Source of the DNA: Conidiobolus incongruus B7586
Taxonomy: Eukaryota > Entomophthoromycota > Entomophthoromycetes > Entomophthorales > Conidiobolaceae
Length of the DNA: 34,927 bases
Direction of reading: 5' to 3'
Assembly: GCA_000697335.1 (NCBI GenBank)
Contig: JNEM01013752.1
Coordinates: forward strand, 1-34,927
The notes beneath the pieces were generated by a model. The model saw only the letters and a program-made list of their open reading frames with translations. It was not told the origin of the DNA and did not search any database. The translations under genes were made by a program, and so were the position numbers. Positions 1 through 9,782 of the stretch are shown in pieces. Position 1 is the first letter of the stretch, and the number at the start of each line of letters is the position of its first letter.

Positions 1-659
1 AATTTTAATATATTAACCAATTATTAGTTAAATGAATAAATTATAATTAATTATAGTCAAAAAATATATTTTAATTATATAATCAGGTTTGAGTTAATTT
101 GATTAAGTATTAGTTAAGTTATAAGTAAATTTATAAATAATTTTAATTTTATAACTTATTTTTATATGTTAATATATATATATATATATATTAAAAATAA
201 TAAAACCTTAGTTTTTAAAAATAATTGAAATTTACTGCTCAGTCTATAATTATTACTATATATATCTTTTTACAATTATAAATTCTTAGATAAATTAATT
301 AATATGATATATTAAAAGGAATTTGATTATTTTTTAACTTGGTTTTTAATTAATAATCAAATTAATCTTTCAATTTTAAAATATATATATATGAAATATA
401 TAGAATAGTTAATATTAACTATTATGGCATTATTATTTTATTTATTTTGTTATACTTTGTAATGATAATAATTCAAAACTACATAACCACTTGAACTAGT
501 ATATATTTAATATAATTTCAATGATTTTTTAATTAAGCCCTATTTATAACAAATTGAATTTCAAAATAGTTTTCAAGTTAAAATCTTTTGATATAATGAT
601 TTAATTAAAATATAAAAGACCACACATTTCATAATAAGTATAATCTGTCTCAATTTTTC
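1..659. other. AT-rich intergenic DNA
   Basis: No gene is visible on either strand. The sequence is low-complexity A/T with a short (TA)n run near 171-191. It lies beyond the truncated 3' end of the nucleoside hydrolase pseudogene. Confidence 0.7.
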
Positions 660-1629
660 CGATTTATAATATATTAGAGCAAACTATATAGAAGAATATA
701 AAAGGGATTTTCAACTTGATTTTGTTTGATATCACCTTTTTTGGATTTTATCTGTATGAATTGGTTATATTAAACGGAATCAAATTGATTTTTAACGGGA
801 GCATACTGAATAAATTTAAATCTAGTATATTATATATTTGCTTGGAATCACATTCAGTTCTTGCATCTATCATGATTTTGGAATGAAAGAGTCTGTAAAG
901 AATTGTACTCGGCATTAGGTGTAATGCTTCTGACAGTTGTGACATCATCTTCCATAACCACAAGCTCTTTGATTAAGCTCACTGTAGCAGGATATTTTTG
1001 AATTGTTTTGGCTATATTAGTTAAGAGTCCCAATGACATAATGGTTAATTTAAACGTTGATGATAATTTGATTGGATATAATATTTCATCTATAGTATCT
1101 CTGAAACTAACTTTGTACCTCCTTGATTTACCCGATTGATGGCTATTTTATCTTTTATATTCATTGATTGGAGTTGTAATATTGGTATCTCCAAAATCCA
1201 AACTTTTTAGCCCATTCCAAATCAGTCAACACTTAGTGAGCGACTTTTTTATTCTGAATATCATAATTCAAACCATATCAGAAGAATCAATGTGAGATAT
1301 TTTAAGTGGTTTACCAATTCTCACAGTTATTATTGGAATTGAATTGAACTAATACTGCTCTTTATATCAAGAATTTGGTTTAGTTTTATCATCTATATCT
1401 ATTTCTAAAATATAAATAGTTTTTCCCATAGTTTTAACAATATTTTATATTCCAAACCCCCCACTTATGAAAGTAATAGCACGAAAATATGAATTTGGAA
1501 TTCTTAAGCGATTGAAAAAAGCTAAATCATTATTTAAAGTTATGTCTGTATCCATAATTACTGGAATTTTTGACACAATTGAATCGATGAATATTAAAGA
1601 ATATTTTAATAAACTCTTTAAAATTTCAT
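660..1629 (-). pseudogene. Decayed nucleoside hydrolase (IUNH) copy
   Basis: Read on the minus strand, this is a broken relative of the intact nucleoside hydrolase at 25368-26606. Homology begins at an ATG at 1629, runs through a PVIMDTD segment (the family's DTDPGxDD calcium site, here followed by non-consensus residues), and includes a clear match LTNIAKTIQK / SLIKELVVM / ITPNAEYN in 854-1039 and a later match PLKINLIPFNIT near 750-800. Several frame breaks and stops separate these parts; one early stop (TAA) sits where the intact copy has CAA. The C-terminal part with the HDP catalytic motif is not recognisable. It is the most decayed of four family members in the window and the only one on the minus strand, more than 20 kb from the others. 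Confidence 0.85.
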
Positions 1630-2270
1630 AACAATATATATGTTTAATTATTATGTCTATATGATCAAAAAACTATATAATGCTAATACATATATTTTAT
1701 TAATAATTTGGAAACATATTATGAATATTGCTCTAAAGTTAATATAATAAATAAAAATAAACTATATTTAACTTAATATTGGAAAAATATCGCCATATTA
1801 TTATGTGATGAATATATTTACTGATATAATAAAATTCAACAAAATTTTACCAAAAATAATTAAATTTATTCAATTTGTTCATATTATAAAGATATAATGA
1901 ATTATAATTATTATGTTTAGGATTATATTATAAAAGGTATGCTTAGATCATATTAATATATTTTGAGATATTTTCTTTGAATCAATTATATTGAAATTTG
2001 GAAATATAATATATCTTCAATATTATGTATAATATTTTAATTAAATATATTATGAACATAAATCTATAAAATAAACGAAATTTATTCATTTAATTCAATA
2101 AGCAAAAAATTTTAAATATATATAATTAAAAGTAGATATTTTTTGAAGCTGTTTAATATTTATATTAATATTAATATCAATTTTTTTGAAAATAATATAA
2201 TTAAAACTATAAGTAAGATCAGTATATAGAGACTTTATTATTTTTCTATATTTAATAAATAATTAAATAT
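1630..2270. other. AT-rich intergenic DNA
   Basis: Between the hydrolase pseudogene start and the mariner left end. No coding potential or RNA gene is seen. Confidence 0.65.
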
Positions 2271-2272
2271 TA

Positions 2273-2301
2273 CCTTGAATTTAAAATAATGGGAAATTTT
2301 T
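2273..2301 (+). repeat. mariner left terminal inverted repeat
   Basis: Pairs with 3548-3576 read in reverse complement, with about 22 of 28 positions matching and one gap by eye. Several mismatches are C/T or G/A transitions, as expected from the same decay seen in the transposase frame. Confidence 0.8.
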
Positions 2302-2450
2302 TAATTTCTGATTTTTCAAATATATTATTAGTTTGAAATAGATAAATATATACAAAGTTAATAGGAAATTATATATTTTTAATATATATATATATATTAG
2401 TTTTTTTGATTAAAAAATTAACTTTTTAAAATTGGTTGTTTAATTTAATC

Positions 2451-3485
2451 ATGCTTAAACCAAATAATGATCATCAAAAGTTTTTTATTTTGGTATCAGT
2501 AAAACTTAACCATAAACCCTCTAAAATTATTTAAAATTTACAAGCAGCTTTTGGTAATAAAATATTATCTAAATCAACAATTTATTGCTGGGTAAATTAC
2601 TTTAAGGTTAAGAGAGAAACTATTCAAAACCTGTTAAAATTTAGAAAACCAACTTCAACTGTTACTTTTTCAATTATAAATAGAGTGAAAAAATATATTG
2701 AAAAGCACCTTTTTATTTCAGCTAGAGAATTATCTAAGTACTTTAATATTAGTTTTACAAGTATTTTATATATTTTAAAGTTTAAACTAAAATTAATAAA
2801 TAAAAATACAAAATAGGTACCTTATAATTTAACTAAAGCTTAAAAAAAAGCTAGAGTAGCTATTGCTAAATAAAACTTATTGAAATATTACTAGAAGCTT
2901 AAACTTTTATAGCAAATAATTATAATTGATGAATCTTAAATCCCTATATATAATCCTTTACTAAAACACAAATCAAGATGCTAGATTAAGCTATATCAAC
3001 CCCCTCTACAAATCCCTTTAAATAAGCATTTTGTTAATAAGTGAATATTAATTATTATAATAGATTATAATAGTATATGCTATTCTTATTTAGTTCCTGA
3101 AAGAAAATCAATTAATAATAAACTATATATTGTTTTTTTAAATAAAAGTATTTTTAATTAGTGTTCTCAATATAATTTGAGAAAACCTATTATTTTGCAT
3201 GATAATTGTAAAGTACATAAATCTAAAGCTGTAAAAAACTTTCTAATTAAAAATAACTGGAAAAAACTACCACATCTAGTATATTCTTTTGATTATAACC
3301 TATGTGATTATAATTGCTTTAGACAATTAAAAAACCAGCTTACAGGAAAGAAAATTTCTGCAGGAAAATTTAATTGGTTTGTGAAACATCAAATTTCAGT
3401 CTTTAATAAAAAGAACTGTTTTTTAAGTGTTAGAAGTTTGCTAAAAATATAGCAAAAAGTTATTAATAATAAAAGAAACTATTAA
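2451..3485 (+). pseudogene. mariner transposase, dead
   Basis: The frame runs from ATG 2451 to TAA 3483-3485 without any frameshift, 345 codons, the usual mariner length. An N-terminal DNA-binding part (HTH-like, with KSTIYCWVNYFK) is followed by the WVPxxLT motif region at about residue 121, first catalytic Asp in IDES (residue 160), second in LHDN (251) and third in CDYN (286); exactly 34 residues separate the last two, so DD34D. The canonical YSPDLAPSDY motif reads YSFDYNLCDY. Eleven stops interrupt the frame, at 2532, 2814, 2841, 2871, 2892, 2910, 2937, 2982, 3042, 3159 and 3450. Those at 2814 and 2937 fall where the family has Trp (WVP, DESW); the others fit Gln or Trp codons. All can arise by C-to-T or G-to-A change alone. 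Confidence 0.93.
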
Positions 3486-3547
3486 ATTTATATTATATAT
3501 TTATTTTTATATATCATATATTCAAATGTTTATTTATTTTTAATTGC

Positions 3548-3576
3548 AAAAAATTCCTATTATTAAAAATACAGAG
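3548..3576 (-). repeat. mariner right terminal inverted repeat
   Basis: Partner of the left repeat at 2273-2301. The matching end of the second copy is at 33641 onward and shares the CTxTGTAxTTT start. Confidence 0.8.
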
Positions 3577-3578
3577 TA

Positions 3579-4588
3579 ATATTAATCAATCAATGCAAGA
3601 AAAAAAATATATTTATGCTAATTGATTTAAAAAATTCACTTGTTAAATAATTAAGTTTTGTTTAATTAGATATCTAGTATTTTTTGTAGATGTTTTTGAT
3701 AATCATAGTTATAAATGGAAATTTTTATACTAATTATAAACATTATTATATGATATACAAACTAATCATACTTATGAAAGAATATTTATTTGGTAATATT
3801 TTTTGATTTTAACAAATTTATGAAATAAATAAAATTATTTGATTTTATTTGATTTTTTTTAAATTATTCAAATTATTAAAATATAGTGTTGAATATTATG
3901 TATAAATACATGATTTACCAAAATACATCAAAGATAGTAAAAATATAAAATAATTATGCTTTGAATATAATCCTCAAGTGATTGAATTTTATAAATTGCC
4001 TTTAGAATTAATAATTGTGTATATTGTATTATTTGTTATTGTTTATTCTTCAAAGTATTTTAGTTTGAAGTATTATGTGTAATAACTATTTTAATGTATG
4101 AGATTAATAAAGAAGAATTTTATATATTGTACTTCGGTAAATTGAAATATTACCTTTATTCAACGAAGATGAATTATGAAATGTAGTATTGTACAAATAC
4201 AATCATGATGACTATTTTGAATTGTAAATAAAATGATATCTATAAATAAAACAATGATAATAAAGTAGTTATATAAATTTATTTTCTAATCTTTAATTAA
4301 TTGGAATACAGAATATGACATCAAAATTTTCAATATTAGTTTTCAAATGCATTAAATAGTTGAGAGAATATATAAATGGAACTTAAAATGATTAAAATGT
4401 TTGTAATTGAAGAAAAACTTTATTATTAAAAATTGAATGAAATTGAAAAAAAATCAAATTAAAAAAACTATATTAATAATATATTCATATTAAACAAAAA
4501 GCAAGAAAATAATATATAGGATATTTATTTTGATATTGAGAGCAAAATATAATTTTAAAAATATTTGGAAACATAAAAATAAGGGATT
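3579..4588. other. AT-rich intergenic DNA
   Basis: No supported gene. A short open stretch near 3958-4080 encodes LPLELIIVYI, faintly like the start of an F-box, but it is too short and AT-rich to call. The stretch ends at the ATCTG that flanks the first LTR. Confidence 0.6.
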
Positions 4589-4593
4589 ATCTG

Positions 4594-5149
4594 TGTGACG
4601 ATTGCTACCTAATTAATACCTTTCCTCACTCCAATTCACTATTAAGTACCTGATTAACCAAATTAGGCCTTATCAACATTTTACCAGTCCACATCTGAGT
4701 GACCTCACTGTTACTCATCCGTGCATACCTATGCCTATATATTTCACTTAAGTATAAGAAGGACTCCTCTCCTTTTGTGATTTCTCTCTCTTACCTTACT
4801 TTCTTACATTAATAAACCTTTTGCCTACATCCAAAACCAACCCTTTCGGTATACTCAAGTAACTGCTTATAGTTCCACTTGAGTCATTTTACACTAATCT
4901 TTCTAAACCTGTTCCTATTGATATTCCTTGACTCCATCTTCTTAGCATGTCGGATCCTAATGCCACCACTGTTGCTGCTGGTCTAGTCGCTCTTTACAAA
5001 GCCCATTTACAAGTGATCAAGGCCGAATAGCCTGAGACTTGATCATCGGTAGTTTACCCCAGCTGGTAGGTATCATATTTCACAATCTGGCCTACAGAAT
5101 GGCAGTGTCAGTGTCCTCAATGACGCTCCAAGAGCTAATAACCATGACA
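4594..5149 (+). mobile_element. Solo LTR A (LTR retrotransposon relic), Ty1/Ty3-like tRNA-targeting type
   Basis: A 556-bp unit that begins TGTGACGATT and ends CATGACA (TG...CA ends), flanked by ATCTG on both sides (4589-4593, 5150-5154). Inside are a TATA-like stretch near 4735-4742 and AATAAA at 4811-4816, the order expected for U3-R-U5. An ATG at 4947 opens a gag-like frame about 200 bp before the LTR end, also present in LTR B; a protein start inside the LTR is known from Ty1. No internal region remains, so this is a solo LTR fossil. It is far less AT-rich than its surroundings, so it is probably fairly young. It is in inverted orientation to LTR B and about 75% identical to it by eye, so the two are different subfamily members. 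Superfamily (copia or gypsy) cannot be decided from an LTR alone. Confidence 0.85.
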
Positions 5150-5154
5150 ATCTG

Positions 5155-5721
5155 TGTCACGGTTATTAGCTCCTTGAGCGTCATCGAGGATACTGACATA
5201 GCCATTGTGTAAGCCAGATTGTGAAGCATTGTGCCTACAAACTGAGGTAGACTGCCGATGATCAGTTCCCTGGCGATCCGACCATGATTACTGTTGAATG
5301 GGGCATTAAAGAGGGCGACTAAATCAGAAGTAGTAGTGGCAGTGTGAGGATTTGACATGCTAAGAAGGCAAAGTCACAGAATATCAATAGGAATGGATGC
5401 AGACGGATAATAGAATATGTCTCAAGTGAAGCTATAAGTGGCCTCTTGAGTACATTTGAGAGCAGGTTTTTAGTAGGAAAATAAGGTTTATTTGTGGAGT
5501 AGAATAGAAAGTCCTTTTTTGGATTGAGTGGGAAGGGTTGGCATAAATAGGCCATTACGGATCAATAGCGTGGTTGTAAGACATATAGATTTTGTGATAT
5601 CAAGGGTTTAGAGCCTTATTCATAACTGGTTGAGATTATTTATATGGCTTAATTGGGATAATCGGTGATTTGGTAGTGATTTTGAGTGAGAGAAGGTATC
5701 CATTAGATAATAAGTGTCACA
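5155..5721 (-). mobile_element. Solo LTR B (LTR retrotransposon relic), next to tRNA-Arg
   Basis: A 567-bp unit on the minus strand, starting TGTGACACTT at 5721 and ending CCGTGACA at 5155. TATA-like ATATAAAT lies near 5638-5645 and AATAAA at 5487-5492 (both read on the minus strand). A gag-like frame starts at ATG 5358 (MSNPHT...), corresponding to MSDPNA... in LTR A, and stays open to the LTR end. The last base is 11 nt upstream of the tRNA-Arg 5' end. With LTR A it forms a 1.1-kb imperfect palindrome whose centre is the shared ATCTG. No internal retrotransposon region is present; it is a solo LTR fossil with intact ends. Confidence 0.85.
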
Positions 5722-5731
5722 ATCTGTATAA

Positions 5732-5804
5732 GGTTCCATGGCCAAATGGATAAGGCGCTTGACTACGGATCAAGAGATTCCAGGTTCGATCCCTGGTGGA
5801 ATCG
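5732..5804 (+). tRNA. tRNA-Arg(ACG), copy 1
   Basis: A 73-nt cloverleaf: acceptor GGTTCCA pairs with TGGAATC (one G-T), discriminator G, D-arm GCC/GGC, anticodon stem CTTGA/TCAAG with loop CTACGGA (anticodon ACG, reads CGU after A34-to-I), T-arm CCAGG TTCGATC CCTGG. No intron, no encoded CCA. Internal A and B boxes are present (B box GGTTCGATCC). Identical in sequence to copies at 8961-9033 and 10713-10785. The gap to LTR B is exactly 10 nt. Confidence 0.97.
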
Positions 5805-7417
5805 TAATGGTAATTCTTCTATTTTTTATTACTTTTTATTCGCTTTCCCATATTATATTGTATATTTTTTACTTTCTTCATTAATTGGATATCTTATTTT
5901 TTTATATTCGACAATATCTAATTCTTAATATTATATCATAATTAACAAAATTACTTAATTAAGATTCATATAAAATTTAATGGTTTTAACTTTTATCACA
6001 AAATTGAAACTTATTAACAATATAGTTAAAAAATCTTTATACAATTTTTTATCATAGTTAATTTAAATCCAATTTTAATTCTTTAAAATTATTCTTCCAT
6101 ATTGTTAAACTATATTCAAACTTTATATCTTGATAAAATCAATATTAACCAAGTGAGGATTGAAACAGTTTGAAAATAGTTAAAATAGTTACTAAAAATC
6201 TATTGATAAATTCATATAACATTAATTTGTAATACTTATTTTTTTTTGATAAACTTCAAAGTGAGATATATGTGACCAGAGTGTTAAATAACCGCCCATA
6301 TAGCTAAAATTCTAATTGTAATAGGTTATGACGGCTGAAAATTTCAAAATTAATCCAGTATAATTTACATCAATAATATAATATTAAATATTAGGTAAAT
6401 TTCCTCAATTCAATGAAATCATATTTACAAATTTACCGAAATAAACCCTACTATAGCTTATTACTTTCTTTAAGAATTGAACCAATTTGAATTAGTCATA
6501 GTGATGAAATAGATGGATCAGTAATAGTATATACATTTTGATGCCAAGATAATTTTATTATAATTTTTGGATAATTTTGAAATTTTGCACAAGTTTTTTA
6601 ATTATATGTTTCTATTTTTATCAAACTTAAAATTGATTGGAAAATAATTTATTATGATGAATTGAGGCGAATAGATGGTAAATTTATCACAGTTGATAAA
6701 TATTTTATAGGGATAATTAATTTTTAATTGCTTGGTAATATCTAGTTAATTATTTATAAGTTTAGTTGGTTTTGTATCAAATTCTTTGTTAGACTTGGTG
6801 AATTAATGTAAAGATTGAATGCTGCCAAAAGTGCGTAAATTTAAGTTTGTCAAATATAATTGAAGTATACCAATATAAGCAATTATAGTGTAATGTAATC
6901 ATGATGATGATATCAACCAAAACCATTTATGCGATTAACAAGCTTAAAGTTTTACTTATCGCTAAATTTATGTGTTTTATTATATATTTCACATTTATTT
7001 ACGCGAATTCACTCGAAAATTGAGAGCTAAATCACTCCAAATTGGAAAGACTTTAAAAAAGCTCATGTTTCAGAAATGTTACAAATTATTTGCATTGAAT
7101 GAAAAACCAATTAAATTTGTAGGTTCTTATGAGAACGTTGATTAGTTCAAATTATCTGAAGAGAAATACAGGTCACAAATAGTGAATAAATCCTTTTTAC
7201 TCCTTTTAAAAAAAATCTTTACATTTTTCATTGGAGATACTTTTTTATTTTTTGAGTATCTCCCCTGTTCTTTTTTGATATATTTAGGTTTTTCATTTTA
7301 GATATTTTTTTGTTTTTTGAACTCGTTTTTATTTAATTATTAAAAGTTTATTCATCTTTTATTGTATTAATTAATTTTAATATTATTATTTGAAAATAAT
7401 AAATATCTCGTATTAAT
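5805..7417. other. AT-rich intergenic DNA upstream of the peptidase gene
   Basis: No supported gene. A coding-like patch at about 6970-7190 is less AT-rich: an ATG near 6971 gives MCFIIYFTFIYANSLEN, signal-peptide-like, then a stop; another frame at 7065-7190 encodes KPIKFVGSYENVD. It may be a broken or intron-split gene, but I cannot assign it. The last 200 bp before the peptidase ATG are T-rich, as in a promoter/leader. Confidence 0.5.
5822..5827 (+). terminator. Pol III T-run terminator
   Basis: Six T residues 18 nt after the tRNA-Arg 3' end, the expected RNA polymerase III stop signal. Confidence 0.65.
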
Positions 7418-8752
7418 ATGTTCGTTAGTCTTTTTCAATTATGCTTACTATTGGGTTTTGTAACCTCTGATATATGTTGGGATACAGTATCACCTCAATC
7501 GAAAGTTGGAGGGTATCTCCAGCGAGTGGACTGCTCACCTGGTAAAACACCATCAGCCTTGAAAGTGAAATCTTCAGCAACCAAGCAGCTAGCAGGTGGC
7601 AACGGCAAAGTGTCAAAAACCAAAGATGGTATGATTGAAATAGACCTTACATGCACAACGGATCAAAGTACTTGTACTATGGTCATGGACACCTTTGTCA
7701 ATGCAGCAGAATATATGACAAATATAATTAAATTCAACACACCAATTCGTATTCAAGCAACTTTTACGTCATTTTGTTCTAATTTAGGCGATTGTGACAA
7801 GCTCCATCAGACCTTGGGCCAAGCCAGAGTCACCAGATATCATCAGCTAAGAAGTGATGATGGTAAAATCAGACTTTATCCTCAAGCCCTTGTCAAACAA
7901 ATATCTAAAACCACTAAGAGCTCTTTCCATGATAGTGATATTCTCGCCGACTTCAACTCCGATGCCAGCTTCTACTTCCAGTCACAAGGTGGACAGATCT
8001 CAAGAACACAATCTGACTTTTTATTCGTTGTTAGCCACGAGCTGATTCACGGACTTGGGTTCGCATCTCTTTACAATGACTACTTCAGTCAATCCACACC
8101 TCAAGCATTGTTCCCAAATCCACAAACAGCTACATATAATGATGGGTCAGCTAAAATTAGTAATTTCTTCGAATCAATTTTTGACCGCTATATTATGATC
8201 AAATCTAGTGGTAGGTCACTCACGTCTGTCACAGATGTGATCAATGGCTATGTAAGCAGCAACCGTGACAAGTTGTTCAAAAATGAGGATCAAGCATACG
8301 AAGACTTCATCAACTCCAGCCAATATTCAGTTGCAAAAGATTTGCTTCAAACTGCTCAATCTCCGGGCAGTATGGAGTTCGTGTTCAATACAACCACGAA
8401 GGTCCCTTTTTCCTCCCTTGTCCTCGAGACAAGTTTGAAGCCATATTCTGCGTCTTCATCAGTCTCCCACGTTTCTCTAAAGGATTATCAAAACAGTAAG
8501 GAATTCCTCATGAAGTACGAAATGAGTCCAGGTAGCAGCTTGTCCAAACTTGTTGGAGGCGTTGGCTCAAGTGGATGGGATACAGCACCTTACGGCCCAG
8601 GACTGATCGCCGTTCTGGAAACGATGGGCTACCCCACAAATCAAAATCCCCACCCCAATGTTGTCGCTGGCCCCGCATCTTTCGGTTTGAAAAATCTTAA
8701 AGTCTCCTGGACACTTTTGGCCACCTTTATGTTAATTTATTTCATTTATTAA
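7418..8752 (+). CDS. Secreted, GPI-type HExxH metallopeptidase (leishmanolysin-like)
   Basis: A single-exon 444-residue protein starting at the ATG at 7418; the region before it is AT-rich and non-coding. Residues 1-17 (MFVSLFQLCLLLGFVTS) are a signal peptide. The zinc-binding motif HELIHGLGF has His207, Glu208 and His211; a third ligand could be His351 in VSHVSLKDY, followed by FLMKYEMSPG, which resembles the Met-turn of metzincins such as peptidase family M8. The C-terminal half has YGPGLIAVLETMGYPT, as in fungal secreted HExxH proteins. The protein ends in a hydrophobic tail after a small-residue stretch (GPAS), the layout of a GPI-anchor signal. It therefore likely works at the cell surface or wall, cleaving external proteins. 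It is shorter than classical leishmanolysin, so membership in M8 itself is likely but not certain. Coding GC is clearly above the flanks. No neighbour suggests co-regulation. Confidence 0.85.
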   Translation: MFVSLFQLCLLLGFVTSDICWDTVSPQSKVGGYLQRVDCSPGKTPSALKVKSSATKQLAGGNGKVSKTKDGMIEIDLTCTTDQSTCTMVMDTFVNAAEYMTNIIKFNTPIRIQATFTSFCSNLGDCDKLHQTLGQARVTRYHQLRSDDGKIRLYPQALVKQISKTTKSSFHDSDILADFNSDASFYFQSQGGQISRTQSDFLFVVSHELIHGLGFASLYNDYFSQSTPQALFPNPQTATYNDGSAKISNFFESIFDRYIMIKSSGRSLTSVTDVINGYVSSNRDKLFKNEDQAYEDFINSSQYSVAKDLLQTAQSPGSMEFVFNTTTKVPFSSLVLETSLKPYSASSSVSHVSLKDYQNSKEFLMKYEMSPGSSLSKLVGGVGSSGWDTAPYGPGLIAVLETMGYPTNQNPHPNVVAGPASFGLKNLKVSWTLLATFMLIYFIY

Positions 8753-8951
8753 TTTGAATCTGAATATTGAATCATTTTAACTCCATCATATTATCCTTCA
8801 ATAATGACATTAATTAGTCCTTTCAAAAGCATTTCAACAAAGTTAGCCCATATTCAAAAAAAATTCTAGTTTTCAATAACCAAGTTTAACTCAAATTAAT
8901 TGATATGAAATTTGATTAATTTTTATTGAAATTTATTGGTGTAAATATTGT

Positions 8952-8957
8952 AAAAAA
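8952..8957 (-). terminator. Pol III T-run terminator
   Basis: On the minus strand, six T residues start three bases after the 3' end of tRNA-Arg copy 2. Confidence 0.7.
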
Positions 8958-8960
8958 TTA

Positions 8961-9033
8961 CGATTCCACCAGGGATCGAACCTGGAATCTCTTGATCCGT
9001 AGTCAAGCGCCTTATCCATTTGGCCATGGAACC
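8961..9033 (-). tRNA. tRNA-Arg(ACG), copy 2
   Basis: Reverse complement is base-for-base the same 73-nt gene as 5732-5804. Its 5' flank (from 9034 upward) holds no LTR, unlike copy 1. It is convergent with the peptidase gene, about 210 bp from its stop codon. Confidence 0.97.
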
Positions 9034-9782
9034 TCAATTTATCCCAATTTTTAATCAATAATTTTATGAAATCCTTTGAATATCGAATATATCATAATAT
9101 ATCATAATATATCATAATATTTCATTTTTAATATTAACAATTAATATTTTGAATATCTTATAATTTTATATTATTTATAATATTACTTTATCATTTTATA
9201 TTTAATTTTATTTTATTAATCCACAAATTCTTATTTAATTTTTATTTAATTTTCTTTTTTTTCATTGAATTAAATAACATCTAATTTAATTGGTAAAGTA
9301 CCTTAATATAAATATTATTTTAAATTTTTAAAACTTTTTTTTAAATTAAATGAATAAAATATTAGGAATATTATAAACTTTTATAAATTATAATTAATTA
9401 AATTTTATATAAAAATATTAATAATTTATCTATCAAAATAATATTTATTAATAATTAATAAATATATTTAATGATATACAGGTATATTTAGAAAATTTTA
9501 ACATAATTTTAGACAGCAAAAATAGAGACTTTATTAAAATTGGTTAATAATAAAAATAAGGAAAATTATTGATTTATTCGTGAATATTATGGATTTATAT
9601 ATTAATTAGAAGAATAGAAAAATGATAAAGATTAAAAGAAGGAAGTAGAATTAAAAATTTTAAAATGAAGTTAAATGAATGAATATTAAAGTGGACTTGT
9701 AAATTATGGTAAATTAAGTTGGATAAAAATAAATTTTAACTCTTTGTTACATCCTTTTTGTAATATGAGTTAAATGAAAAAT
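9034..9782. other. AT-rich intergenic DNA
   Basis: No gene seen. A small tandem repeat is listed separately. Confidence 0.65.
9091..9120. repeat. 10-bp tandem repeat, 3 units
   Basis: The unit ATCATAATAT is repeated three times in a row, with partial units on each side. Simple AT-rich satellite-like repeat 58 bp upstream of tRNA-Arg copy 2. Confidence 0.85.

Larger units (their letters stand above)
2273..3576 (+). mobile_element. mariner (Tc1/mariner, DD34D) transposon, full length, dead
   Basis: A 1304-bp element with the hallmarks of mariner. It is flanked by TA dinucleotides (2271-2272 and 3577-3578), the family's target-site duplication. Its ends are imperfect inverted repeats of about 28 bp: the left end reads CCTTGAATTTAAAATAATGG, the right end read inward CTCTGTATTTTTAATAATAG, both followed by AATTTTTT. 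It carries a transposase frame at 2451-3485. A (TA)n run at about 2382-2397 lies inside the 5' untranslated part. Length, TIRs, TA duplication and a DD34D triad all fit mariner. A second full-length copy lies at 33641-34921 in the opposite direction; the two ends of the window are thus inverted copies of one family. Confidence 0.93.
4589..5726. repeat. Three copies of the 5-bp target duplication ATCTG
   Basis: ATCTG occurs at 4589-4593, 5150-5154 and 5722-5726, that is before LTR A, between A and B, and after B. This fits two successive insertions into one pentamer. The same LTR class at the tRNA-Glu gene also has a 5-bp duplication (ATGAA). Confidence 0.88.

Noticed and set aside
2451-3485. 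Stop codon reassignment (TAA/TAG as Gln) to explain in-frame stops
   Set aside because: Several stops stand where the family has Trp, one is TGA, and the intact genes in the window use TAA/TAG only as terminal stops.
3958-4085. F-box-like segment (LPLELIIVYI)
   Set aside because: Too short and hydrophobic, in A/T-rich sequence, with no continuing repeat domain.
4594-5721. A single palindromic retroelement inserted as one unit
   Set aside because: My first reading. The centre of the palindrome holds a third ATCTG between TG...CA ends, which two separate solo LTR insertions explain better.
5746-5928. 60-codon plus-strand open frame
   Set aside because: It starts inside the tRNA-Arg gene and then runs into AT-rich low-complexity sequence; a shadow of the tRNA.
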